Below are positions 1 through 7,847 of a stretch of 46,099 nucleotides of DNA, piece by piece; position 1 is the first letter of the stretch, and every line of letters starts with the position of its first letter. The notes under the pieces were generated by a model that was not told where the DNA came from, ran no database searches, and was given only the letters and a program-made list of their open reading frames with translations. Made by a program: the position numbers and the translations under genes. Location of the stretch: positions 1 to 46,099 of the forward strand of contig DUZX01000030.1 in assembly GCA_013349325.1 (NCBI GenBank). The letters run 5' to 3'. The DNA is from Desulfuromonadales bacterium (GTDB taxonomy: Bacteria; Desulfobacterota; Desulfuromonadia; Geobacterales; Pseudopelobacteraceae).

Positions 1-930
1 GTAACCTACTGTAGTTACGAGCGTCACGTTATTGTCGGCATGACCGGTTGTCGGCGCAGCGGCTGACGTTGTGCCCGCTGCATGGCATACAGTACATACG
101 CTGCCGTGCTTGGAGTGGCTGCCAGTGGCTGGGCCGGTGGCGGTGAATCCTCCGGAATGGCATGCCGTACAACCGGTGGTTGTACCCCAGGCTGGAGTCG
201 CTACTCCGGCTGTTCCATACACGTTATGACAAGCGGCAGTTGAGCAGCTGCTGTAGCCGCTGCCGGCTGCATGCTTGGCAACTGTCAACGGGTAACCTAC
301 TGTAGTTACGAGCGTCACGTTATTGTCGGCATGGCCGGTGGACGGAACACTTGTAATTGTTGTGCCCGCTGCATGGCATGTAGTACATACGCTGCCGTGC
401 TTGGAGTGACTGCCGGTGGCTGGACCGGATGCGGTGATAGTGCCTGTGGTGCCGGTATGGCAGGCTGCGCAGCCATTGCCTGATGTGCCCCAGGCCGGTG
501 TTGTAACAGTACCAACTGTTGAATAGGGGTCATGGCAAGCGGCAGTTGAACAGCTGCTGTAGCCGCTGCCTGCTGCATGCTTGGCAACCGTTGTAGGGTA
601 ACCAACATTTACTATGGTTACATTGCCGTCTGCATGACCAGTACTTGGAGCAATTGTCATGCTTGTCCCGGCAGCGTGGCAGGTACTACAGGCAACGGCA
701 TGACCGGAGACTGTTGTATGACTGCCGGTGGCAGGACCGTTAGAAGTAATGGTACCTGCACCACTGTGACAGGCCTCACAGCCAGCACCGTTTGCACCCC
801 AGGTTGACGTCGCTACGCCGGCTGTTCCATACACGTTATGACAGCTGACATTCGAGCAACTTCCGTAGCCGTTTCCAAGAGGTGAAATCAAGCCCTGCCC
901 ATACGTTGCGCTAGCAGCGGCACCGCTGAA
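1..930 (-). repeat. Tandem in-frame coding repeats (about 97-102 codons) in the giant cytochrome
   Basis: The stretch starting GTAACCTACTGTAGTTACGA at base 1 recurs at 292 and, more diverged, at 598, giving unit spacings of 291 and 306 bp (97 and 102 codons). Each unit encodes, in order, HAAGSGYSSCSTAACH, a CxACH, then GPATGSHSKHG and CTxCHAAGTT, followed by TGHADNNVTLVT. A fourth, more degenerate unit lies upstream (to about 930). The first two copies are nearly identical in DNA, which suggests recent duplication. Further copies may lie beyond the window edge. Confidence 0.85.
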
Positions 931-2625
931 TGAGAGGTTCACAGAACCATCGACATGGGTTGCAGCATTTACGGTCAAATCCGTATAGCCGTTATGGCAG
1001 GTAGCACAGGCGATTGAAGCTGATTGGGCGTGCTGCACGTGACTTCCAGATGCGGTTGCGTCGCTTTTCATATTTTTGTGGCAACTGCCACAGGTCAACG
1101 TCGTGTTTGACCAGGTAGGCGATGCGTAGTCACCAGCGACCAGCGCAGCGCCGCCAGCGCCTTGTCCGGCGCTATGGCAGTAGACCGTGGAACAGGTGAA
1201 CGTTCCGGGGGTATAGGTCGCGGAAGCGCCGGCACGGATGCCGGTTTTATCTATGAAGACATCTGAAAAAGTTCCCGTGTTGTGGTTATTACCGTTATGG
1301 CATTCAGAACAGGCAAATGCATATGGCGATGAAGCGTGATAGGCGTGGGGAGTGGTAGCTTCGTTTGCCCGAGTATATCCGTCTGCTGATCCGGTTGGGC
1401 CACCAGAGGTATTTGTACTCGGCGGATATCCGTGACAGCTGGTACACATATTTGCACTTACGCTGAATGCACCGGTTGTTTCGTTATGATTGTGGCAGGT
1501 TGTACAGTTTTTATGGCCGGGCTCGACTGCAGATCCCGTAAGATGGTTGGAGGGTGGATTATGGCAGCTCTGACATACGCCACCACCATTAGAATTATAG
1601 AAGTTTTTGGTTGTTGTTGAATTGTAAATAATTCGTTTACTGATGCGTCCGGCGGTTGTGTACTGAAGATAGCGTCGCACGAGAAATACGTTTGGTGTTG
1701 TTTCGGATCCCACGGCATCTTTATCATATTCAACGTGAGCTGAATGACAATCATTGCACTGCGCGGCGGGCTTACCACCCTTTAGTGACAGGTTATGATT
1801 CGTTTTCCCGGCGTGACAGGTGCTACAGATATTGTCATCGGCATCGGTTTTCCCTCTCGGGCTCACACGCAAAAGATTACCATCGCCGCTGCTCAAATTG
1901 GCGAAATTGGCGCTGCCGTCAACCGTGCTACTCCGTGAATCAGTATAATGAACACCATGGCAGGTTGAGCAGACAACTTTTCCGTTTTTAAGGTAATTAT
2001 TGAGATCTGCTGTTGTGTTGGCACTATTGGCCGGGATGGCTTTGAAACCGGCTTTCGTCCCATCGTAGGTAACCCCTACCGGATGCGTCCCTTTCGTCTG
2101 GTCGGTTGTATTTCTACTGCGATGACAGTCCATGCACAATTGATCCTGATCATTGGCAACGCGCAGAAACTTACCGTTGGCATTCGAGTGCTGGTTATGA
2201 CAGCGAACACAGGCCAGCCCCAGCGCTGCACGGCCTCGCAGGTTGTTGGTGGTCATCTGCGCCTGGACGGGAGGTTGTGCGCCTGCTGCAAGTACCGTAT
2301 CAGATCCATCAAAGCGATGGGATGTCTGGTAGTTCTTGTTGAAGTTTTTACTGTCCGTTGTGTATGTTCCAAAGCGATTGGCAGCATCAGCCGGTGTTAT
2401 CGACCGCATGCCTGCGGCAGGGTCGCCGGGGCGATGGCAGGAGATGCAGATGTTGTTGTAGCCGGTGCTCCCCAGATTCATATGTGCGGTATGACAGGTC
2501 GTACATACAAAACCTGAAGCTGTGTCATAATGTGGTGAGTCAACTGTTGTTGCCGCAAACGCTCCGACTGTCAGCAGCAAGGCTTGTACCAGCACCACCA
2601 GAGACATTGCTATCGATCTCTTCAT
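1..2625 (-). CDS. Giant multihaem c-type cytochrome, C-terminus beyond window edge
   Basis: The minus strand is open for 875 codons from an ATG at 2625 (ribosome site CAGGAG just upstream) to base 1, so the 3' end is missing. A signal peptide (KRSIAMSLVVLVQALLLTVG, ending near AFA) points to export. I count 19 CxxCH motifs and four CxxxxCH motifs (CSTVYCH, CSNVSCH, CSTAACH twice), so at least 23 covalently bound haems in the visible part. The CxxxxCH plus CxxCH mixture is typical of Geobacter cytochromes. The N-terminal ~400 residues are irregular; from about residue 580 the protein consists of ~100-residue repeats, each carrying one CxxxxCH and two CxxCH sites. It is the last visible gene of the riboswitch-controlled unit that starts near 6058, 60 bp after the small lipoprotein gene. 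An extracellular or outer-surface electron carrier is the likely role; the specific partner is unknown. Confidence 0.9.
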   Translation of the reverse strand, partial: MKRSIAMSLVVLVQALLLTVGAFAATTVDSPHYDTASGFVCTTCHTAHMNLGSTGYNNICISCHRPGDPAAGMRSITPADAANRFGTYTTDSKNFNKNYQTSHRFDGSDTVLAAGAQPPVQAQMTTNNLRGRAALGLACVRCHNQHSNANGKFLRVANDQDQLCMDCHRSRNTTDQTKGTHPVGVTYDGTKAGFKAIPANSANTTADLNNYLKNGKVVCSTCHGVHYTDSRSSTVDGSANFANLSSGDGNLLRVSPRGKTDADDNICSTCHAGKTNHNLSLKGGKPAAQCNDCHSAHVEYDKDAVGSETTPNVFLVRRYLQYTTAGRISKRIIYNSTTTKNFYNSNGGGVCQSCHNPPSNHLTGSAVEPGHKNCTTCHNHNETTGAFSVSANMCTSCHGYPPSTNTSGGPTGSADGYTRANEATTPHAYHASSPYAFACSECHNGNNHNTGTFSDVFIDKTGIRAGASATYTPGTFTCSTVYCHSAGQGAGGAALVAGDYASPTWSNTTLTCGSCHKNMKSDATASGSHVQHAQSASIACATCHNGYTDLTVNAATHVDGSVNLSFSGAAASATYGQGLISPLGNGYGSCSNVSCHNVYGTAGVATSTWGANGAGCEACHSGAGTITSNGPATGSHTTVSGHAVACSTCHAAGTSMTIAPSTGHADGNVTIVNVGYPTTVAKHAAGSGYSSCSTAACHDPYSTVGTVTTPAWGTSGNGCAACHTGTTGTITASGPATGSHSKHGSVCTTCHAAGTTITSVPSTGHADNNVTLVTTVGYPLTVAKHAAGSGYSSCSTAACHNVYGTAGVATPAWGTTTGCTACHSGGFTATGPATGSHSKHGSVCTVCHAAGTTSAAAPTTGHADNNVTLVTTVGY

Positions 2626-2685
2626 AATTGACTCCTGAACATTATAAACAGCATTCGGACTATGATTAATATTCATGAATTTTTA

Positions 2686-3180
2686 TCAGTACCCAAAGCT
2701 GACAGATATTTTAGGCGTAACCGTTAGCGTAAGGTCAATACCCTGCGGACCGGTCGGTTGAAAATCAAGCGGAACAATTGAAGTAAATTGCGAATCTTGC
2801 AAAGTTTTTCCCGGAGTGACATCACAGATAACTCGTGCAAAAGGACCAATTGCAAGGTCATTACCTGTCGGCATATTTACAATACTGATCTGACGGGTTG
2901 CAGCTGAATAAGTACCGGTGGCTACCTGTCCGACACCTTGCAGAGCACCACTGCTGATCTCGTCTGTACCTGCTTTCGTTGCAACCGTAACACCATCCGG
3001 CAACGTGGCAACCACAGATATACCTCGCAGTTTGACAGTTGCGTCTGACGTAGTCGTTGCAAAGACTACGGTTGCTGTTTTCTGCTCCTGAGACACGACT
3101 CCCGCAGAACCACCGCCACCACACGCCTGAAGAACAAGTGGAATAAGGAATGTGACCGCACATACACATATTTTTTTCAT
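2686..3180 (-). CDS. Small secreted lipoprotein, possible cohesin-like domain
   Basis: A 164-residue protein beginning MKKICVCAV with a lipobox LQAC followed by four glycines, so it is probably a lipoprotein processed at Cys20. I chose the ATG at 3180 because GGGAG lies at the right distance and the signal peptide then starts normally; an upstream in-frame start would add 13 odd residues. The mature part is Thr/Val/Ser-rich and predicted all-beta, with segments such as LRGISVVATLPDGVTVAT and VGEF-like GPFARVICDVTP. This layout recalls cohesin or cohesin-like modules. The idea is strengthened by the neighbour immediately upstream, which ends in a dockerin. The assignment to a cohesin fold is inference; the export signal is clear. 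It lies between the NHL/dockerin gene (32 bp gap) and the giant cytochrome gene. Confidence 0.75.
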   Translation of the reverse strand: MKKICVCAVTFLIPLVLQACGGGGSAGVVSQEQKTATVVFATTTSDATVKLRGISVVATLPDGVTVATKAGTDEISSGALQGVGQVATGTYSAATRQISIVNMPTGNDLAIGPFARVICDVTPGKTLQDSQFTSIVPLDFQPTGPQGIDLTLTVTPKISVSFGY

Positions 3181-3212
3181 AGATACTCCCACGCAACGAG
3201 TCATGAAATTTG

Positions 3213-5861
3213 CTACCACGATGTCAGCCCGATTATTTTCTCTATCATAACGACAATATCCGACATCCGAATATGACTATCAACACTTGGGGCTCCATTA
3301 ATAATCGGACCGACATCACCATGCAGCAGTTGATTGAATGACGGATGCGGAGCAAGTCCTGCCAGTACTTTTAACGCTTCAAGCGCATCAGCGATATCGA
3401 CTTTACCATCCAGATTTAAGTCACCATCCCTACTGCTCAGGCCTGCTGCTGAAAATGCCTGAATGTTGAGCGTTGACGGGTCATAGGTAACACCGGTTAA
3501 ATCAAGAGTGGGGATCCCATTTACGTATACGATAGTTCCAACCGGTCCATTTTTATCTTTCGCACTCAGCGCACCACCTGGAGCGGAAACTTTAATTGTA
3601 GATGGCGAAGCTGATACGGTTGTAAGTACAGGTGGATTCGGATCATAGACAACCGAACGGGTGCTGGTTGAGGTAGCACCGGAAATCGGATCAGTTACAC
3701 TTACGGTTACTGCATACGATGCCGTCGAGCCTGCAGCAGCTGTCATAGTTGGAATGGTTACTGAAAAAGCACCCGTATTCGCATCGACCGCAACCGACGT
3801 CGGTACACCGTTGACAAGGGCAGTCACAATCGATTTAGCAGGAGCTGAACCGGTAATGGTATAGCTGGTTGTTGCTACCGGTGCATCCTTGGCTGGTGAG
3901 GTGATTGAAAGAGAGGGCAGACCAGGCGCATACGAAACCATTGTCATGGTCGTTGTCGCTGCACCGCCGGTAGCCGGTGTTGCCTTGACTTCAAAGCTGT
4001 TTCTGCCTTGTGTCAGAGGCACGTCCGCACTCCAGCCGGTTCCTGACTGTACGGCTGCGGCTCCGTTTACGGTCACGACGCTACCTGCAGGAGCAACTCC
4101 GGCGAGATGGTAGGTCGCAGAACTACTGACAGTGCCGACCGGAGTCGAAACCGTAACAATCGGGGCCTGGGGGTCATACGTTATTGAACTTGCAAGTGCC
4201 TTGATGGTCGCCCCGAACGAGTCAACTACTGAAAGAGTTACGCTGTTTGGCCCCTGGGCAAGTATGACCGGCACTGAAAACAAGCCATCGCTCACCGAGA
4301 CTGGTGGCAGGGGTGCACCATTTACTGTAATGATGACGGTTACCGCATTTGTATTGTTGCTTACTTTTCCGGATAGAGTCTGTAGTGGCGCACTGAAAGT
4401 ACTGCCGGTTGACGGCAGTCCGGTGGCTACGACAGGCATACTGGTATCAAGCGTAACCGAAACGTCAAGCGTACTGCTACCCATGCCGGTTTTACTGCCA
4501 ATGATACGGAGCGTGTTGGCCCCGGCGATCAGGGTAGTCGTTGCACTCCAGGAAGTCCCCGTAACTGTTGCATTAATCGTATTTGATCCGTTAGAGAGCG
4601 TAACACTTCCGCCAGCAGTGATCGTACCGGAAATCTTCACAACAGGATCTGCTGTCTGAGCCGTTACCGGTGCAACCGTCAAGGTGACTGGATTAGGTTC
4701 AGGTGTAAGCGCCGTCACGGTAACAGACTTTGTCGTGGTACCCTTTGCATCAGCTGCAGCGACAACAAAAGTGTTGACTCCCACCACAAGATTAACCGTA
4801 CCGCTCCAGGCTGCTCCACTGAGCTGAGCTGGTATCCCGTTGATCGTTACCGTATTTCCTGTCGTGGTGCCGGATAGCACCAAAGTAGCCGTATTGGTCG
4901 CCTGCGGCAGTGCATCTATCTGCAGCATGGGACCGTACACAGCATCCGCTATTTTAAAGAGTGAGAGTTTCCCCACTCCATTGGCAACAACAAGTTGACT
5001 GCCTTTATTAAACAGAATGTCAGAAGGTGCAATCAGCTTTCCGTCCGTAATGCCGTAACTGCCTATGTATCTGACAAAAGTATCACTGGCGCCGTCAATA
5101 ATCTGAATTGTACTCTGAAAGGCATCGACGACATATATTCGCTTCAGGGTTGTCTGATCTGGACTGTATTCAAAGGAGATCGATTGCGGGGAGGTAAATT
5201 TGAGCGGGCCGGAGCCAAAAGATCCGATGCTTTTTTGGTAGATGCCCGTTGTAGAGAAAAACTGTACACGACCGTTGCGGGTATCAGCAACCGCCAGTTG
5301 GTCAGAAACTTTTTCATAGCTGATGCCGGTCGGCTGGAAGAATTGTCCTGCTGCGCTCCCTGCGGATCCAAAACTATTGGTAGCTCCGATGAGCACAGGA
5401 GCGAAACTGGAATTAAAAACCTGAACATTATTTTTAAGGCTGTCGACAACAAAAATATCGCCGGTTTTTGTGACTGCGATACCGTTCGCTTTACCAAACG
5501 TACCAAACTGACTCAGCTTTGTTCCTGCTGATGAATACACCGCGACTGATGCCCCCTGGCTGACCAGCAGATTACCAGATGCTGTCACAGCAACCCCGAG
5601 AGAATCGGCTGTGGCCACAATCTTTGATTGATATGCTCCAACACTGTCGAACTTGACTATGGCACCACTACGCGGATCACTGACATAGAGTGCCCCGGCG
5701 CTGTCCTCAGCCAATCGGACCGGCGTGCTGAGAGCCGATGAGATTGACGACAGAGAGGTAATATCCGGCGCAATAACCGCAAGTGAAGCGCTTGCAGCCG
5801 CAAGAAAAACAAGCAGTACAAGCATCAGGCAACGACCAATTTTAGGCGGTGTATGATTCAT
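3213..5861 (-). CDS. Secreted NHL beta-propeller protein with Ig-like repeats and C-terminal dockerin
   Basis: An 882-residue exported protein. The ATG at 5861 is preceded by GGGGAGG and gives a clean signal peptide (MLVLLVFLAAASASLA). Residues ~35-310 show NHL-type repeats (for example TPVRLAEDSAGALYVSD, FQPTGISYEKVSDQLAVADT, GRVQFF), likely a beta-propeller. Residues ~320-790 hold about five Ig-like or glucodextranase-type repeats marked by G.NTFVV.A.D and GPNSVTLSVVD phrases. The C-terminus (about residue 810 onward) is dockerin-like: DLNLDGKVDIADALEALKVL is a classical calcium-loop/helix repeat, followed by a weaker second repeat ending MSDIVVMIEKIIGL. It is the first gene behind the cGAMP-type riboswitch. 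Its role is probably as a surface or extracellular scaffold; no enzymatic domain is visible. Confidence 0.85.
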   Translation of the reverse strand: MNHTPPKIGRCLMLVLLVFLAAASASLAVIAPDITSLSSISSALSTPVRLAEDSAGALYVSDPRSGAIVKFDSVGAYQSKIVATADSLGVAVTASGNLLVSQGASVAVYSSAGTKLSQFGTFGKANGIAVTKTGDIFVVDSLKNNVQVFNSSFAPVLIGATNSFGSAGSAAGQFFQPTGISYEKVSDQLAVADTRNGRVQFFSTTGIYQKSIGSFGSGPLKFTSPQSISFEYSPDQTTLKRIYVVDAFQSTIQIIDGASDTFVRYIGSYGITDGKLIAPSDILFNKGSQLVVANGVGKLSLFKIADAVYGPMLQIDALPQATNTATLVLSGTTTGNTVTINGIPAQLSGAAWSGTVNLVVGVNTFVVAAADAKGTTTKSVTVTALTPEPNPVTLTVAPVTAQTADPVVKISGTITAGGSVTLSNGSNTINATVTGTSWSATTTLIAGANTLRIIGSKTGMGSSTLDVSVTLDTSMPVVATGLPSTGSTFSAPLQTLSGKVSNNTNAVTVIITVNGAPLPPVSVSDGLFSVPVILAQGPNSVTLSVVDSFGATIKALASSITYDPQAPIVTVSTPVGTVSSSATYHLAGVAPAGSVVTVNGAAAVQSGTGWSADVPLTQGRNSFEVKATPATGGAATTTMTMVSYAPGLPSLSITSPAKDAPVATTSYTITGSAPAKSIVTALVNGVPTSVAVDANTGAFSVTIPTMTAAAGSTASYAVTVSVTDPISGATSTSTRSVVYDPNPPVLTTVSASPSTIKVSAPGGALSAKDKNGPVGTIVYVNGIPTLDLTGVTYDPSTLNIQAFSAAGLSSRDGDLNLDGKVDIADALEALKVLAGLAPHPSFNQLLHGDVGPIINGAPSVDSHIRMSDIVVMIEKIIGLTSW

Positions 5862-5924
5862 CGTTATTTTCCTCCCCCGTGAGGGAATTTCTTTATTAAT
5901 CGGCATGTTATATTTTATTGACAA

Positions 5925-5946
5925 TAAAAAAACCGGATGCCGGTAT
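5925..5946 (-). terminator. Intrinsic terminator serving as riboswitch expression platform
   Basis: Read on the minus strand, ACCGG-CAT-CCGGT is followed directly by a run of seven T. It sits just downstream of the riboswitch aptamer and about 65 bases before the start codon of the NHL/dockerin gene, the expected place for ligand-controlled termination. Confidence 0.75.
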
Positions 5947-5949
5947 CAA

Positions 5950-6042
5950 CTGATGATAGTTCGGCAACCCGGCTGTCTCGTAAAGACCCTGTAGGCTTTC
6001 CGCCCCATCCTCGCGGATGGTTTAGTAGTATCGCGTATCGCT
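5950..6042 (-). promoter_or_regulatory. GEMM-I riboswitch, probably the cGAMP-sensing (GEMM-Ib) type
   Basis: The minus strand carries the GEMM-I core: AAACCATCC, a GCGA tetraloop, GGATGGGGCGGAAAGCC, a P3 arm closing on GAGACAGCC, then GGGTTGCCGAA. These are the conserved AAACC, GNRA tetraloop, AAAGCC and GGGTTGCC elements of the class. Aligned by hand to the Vc2 aptamer, the ligand-contacting base 20 is A (plus-strand T6026) and the 21:46 pair is C:G. A20 marks the Geobacter variants that bind 3',3'-cyclic AMP-GMP rather than c-di-GMP. A terminator follows. Class membership is near certain; ligand choice is a hand-alignment inference. Confidence 0.85.
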
Positions 6043-6064
6043 CTTTCGATTTTAATGAACGGGC

Positions 6065-6094
6065 AGACTAGAGGCATTTGCATCGTCGTGTCAA
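6065..6094 (-). promoter_or_regulatory. Sigma-70-type promoter of the riboswitch transcript
   Basis: On the minus strand TTGACA (6094-6089) and TAGTCT (6070-6065) are separated by 18 bases. The start would fall near 6058, a few bases before the aptamer, and 30 bases after the stop codon of the upstream cytochrome gene. The -35 box is perfect; the -10 box is weak. Confidence 0.5.
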
Positions 6095-6123
6095 CCATTT
6101 TTTCCCCTCTGTCGCGAATACAG

Positions 6124-7359
6124 TTACTGCCAGATCTTTGACACACCTGGGTGGCAGACACTTATCTGCACTCCTGCCGACGGAGCAGTACCGTTTACCA
6201 TGCAACTTTTCTGAACAGTGTCGTAGGTTATAAAACTGTAGAGCGTTGAAGATGGTAACGTATCCAAGAGCTTGGTAGAGACATCTTTAAAATGGTTCGA
6301 TGGAGAAGTCATATCGTGGCAATCCCTGCAGACGATTCCTCTGCTAAGGTGATATGTATGTTTACCGGAATTATAACTATTGTACTCCGCAGTTCCTGAA
6401 GCATGGCACGCGGTGCAATTGCTGAGGACATCAAAACTGCTGCCCCAGACAGGTGTCGCCTGCCCGCCGTGACAACTCACATTGGCGCATTTAGCGCTTG
6501 CAACGTCATATGAAGCGGCGCCTGAGTTGGCACTGAAATTTGAAGCAAACGTTAACGGCACGGCAGTTCCGGAGCCATGATTTGTTGTCCCGGTGCCTTT
6601 ACCCGTATGACAGACGGCACAGTTTCCGGACATGCCACCAAGCGCCATATGCGCCGCATGCGAACCGGCCCGATTTGGCGTTGCTGCCCCATTGGGTGGA
6701 TTTCCATGGCAGGATACGCACTGTCCGGCAACCGGAACAGTACCGCTCAAAAGTTTTTTGTGACAGGTATTACATGCCGGAGCGCCGATACTCACACTGC
6801 CTTCATAGAGTGCACCATGACAAAGTGCACAGGCATTGGCAAGATTACCCGCAGTGTTATGAGTTTTCCATGGTTTGGGGTGCGCCATATTCGCGAGGTG
6901 ACAGCCGGAGGCTTCACAACCCGTAGCAAGAGATCCAATTGCTTTGATAAAGCGTGGATTACTACCGGCTCCACCGGCTGCCCCGTGGCAATCCTGACAG
7001 ATGATCAGATCTTTTTTTGCCTCAGTCCCATGGAGAGCAGGAGCCTTAAACGGAAGCTGATGCGCAAGCTGACGGGGGGGATGTCCACCAGCGTGGCACT
7101 GCCCCAATCCAGCCTGGTTGAAACAATCGATTTTCGTAACCCCACCTTTAAGATCGGTCCCATGGCAGCTGCGGCATACGTCCGGAGTTGTTATGTACGC
7201 AGCCCGATGTGCCGTCAACCAATCGGCAGGATGCTTATTAACAGCACTCAACTGGACGCCAGCATCATTCGATTTTCCACACGCTGTCAGGAATGTAGAG
7301 ACAACAAGTATTGCTGCACACCGGAGCACATATCCAAACATGGTCAGATCCTTTTTCAT
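6124..7359 (-). CDS. Multihaem cytochrome c lipoprotein with 10-12 haem sites (ExtD-like position)
   Basis: A 411-residue protein with a signal peptide and lipobox LTAC near residue 27, so probably anchored in the outer membrane. It has eight CxxCH motifs (CRSCH, CQDCH, CALCH, CNTCH, CVSCH, CAVCH, CTACH, CRDCH) and two CxxxxCH motifs (CEASGCH, CANVSCH). Two further stretches, CFNQAGLGQCH near residue 80 and a Cys...ISVCH pair with 15 intervening residues near the C-terminus, could be non-standard haem sites. AGGAG precedes the ATG. It follows the five-haem lipoprotein gene by 11 bp, so the two are surely co-transcribed. With the porin upstream, the set resembles an outer-membrane electron conduit in which this protein would be one of the surface or periplasmic cytochromes. 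Confidence 0.88.
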   Translation of the reverse strand: MKKDLTMFGYVLRCAAILVVSTFLTACGKSNDAGVQLSAVNKHPADWLTAHRAAYITTPDVCRSCHGTDLKGGVTKIDCFNQAGLGQCHAGGHPPRQLAHQLPFKAPALHGTEAKKDLIICQDCHGAAGGAGSNPRFIKAIGSLATGCEASGCHLANMAHPKPWKTHNTAGNLANACALCHGALYEGSVSIGAPACNTCHKKLLSGTVPVAGQCVSCHGNPPNGAATPNRAGSHAAHMALGGMSGNCAVCHTGKGTGTTNHGSGTAVPLTFASNFSANSGAASYDVASAKCANVSCHGGQATPVWGSSFDVLSNCTACHASGTAEYNSYNSGKHTYHLSRGIVCRDCHDMTSPSNHFKDVSTKLLDTLPSSTLYSFITYDTVQKSCMVNGTAPSAGVQISVCHPGVSKIWQ

Positions 7360-7370
7360 CTATCTGTCTC

Positions 7371-7847
7371 CTAGCGGTGGCACTGAATACAGCGTTCATT
7401 GTTGGCGCGGCCATGACAGCGATAGCAACTGGCGGGATCAAGCTTGCCTTCTATCTTGTGCATGGTCATGAAGTTGCCGCGATGCTGCATCTCACGGTCG
7501 GGACGATTGCCGAATTTTGTGGATGGTTTAATCTGGACTTTGTTGGTATGGCAGTCATTGCAGAAGGAGCTTTTGTGGCAGGTACTGCAGAGTCGATCAT
7601 CAGATGCAGCATAAAAGCGGTGACTTTTGACAAAAACGGGTGAGTGGTTGAAGGCTTTGTAGGGTTTCAAGGTGCCCTTCTGCTGGTCTTCGTGACATTC
7701 GGCACAATTAACCTGCTGGCCGATAGCCAAAGCTTCCGGATGGGACGCGGGCAGACTCGGCAGGGTACCCATCTGGGCACAGGCCGCAATAAAGAACAAC
7801 AATCCTGCGGTAGCCAGAATCGAAACGGTCAGTTTAAGCTGGTTCAT
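7371..7847 (-). CDS. Five-haem cytochrome c lipoprotein (ExtC-like position)
   Basis: A 158-residue protein with a signal peptide and lipobox IAAC (Cys23). Five CxxCH motifs are visible: CAECH, CSTCH, CNDCH, CYRCH and CIQCH, the last one only one residue from the C-terminus. Extra histidines (NHSPVFVKSH, MQHRGNFMTMH) could be distal haem ligands. The start codon overlaps the stop codon of the porin gene (TAATG), which implies translational coupling and close stoichiometry. Small lipid-anchored pentahaem cytochromes next to a porin are a hallmark of Geobacter ext-type conduits, so I infer a role in moving electrons through or onto the outer membrane. Confidence 0.88.
   Translation of the reverse strand: MNQLKLTVSILATAGLLFFIAACAQMGTLPSLPASHPEALAIGQQVNCAECHEDQQKGTLKPYKAFNHSPVFVKSHRFYAASDDRLCSTCHKSSFCNDCHTNKVQIKPSTKFGNRPDREMQHRGNFMTMHKIEGKLDPASCYRCHGRANNERCIQCHR

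Noticed and set aside
1-930. Repeated DNA that might look like a CRISPR array
   Set aside because: The unit is about 300 bp and in-frame within a protein gene; there are no short repeats with regular spacers.
271-2627. Several plus-strand open frames of 60-144 codons over the giant cytochrome gene
   Set aside because: The minus-strand frame is open for 875 codons with a signal peptide and 23 haem motifs. The plus-strand frames are Cys/Thr-rich shadows of the haem repeats, with no ribosome sites.
4132-4659. 175-codon plus-strand open frame
   Set aside because: Antisense to the Ig-like repeat region of the NHL/dockerin gene; no ribosome site and no recognisable domain.
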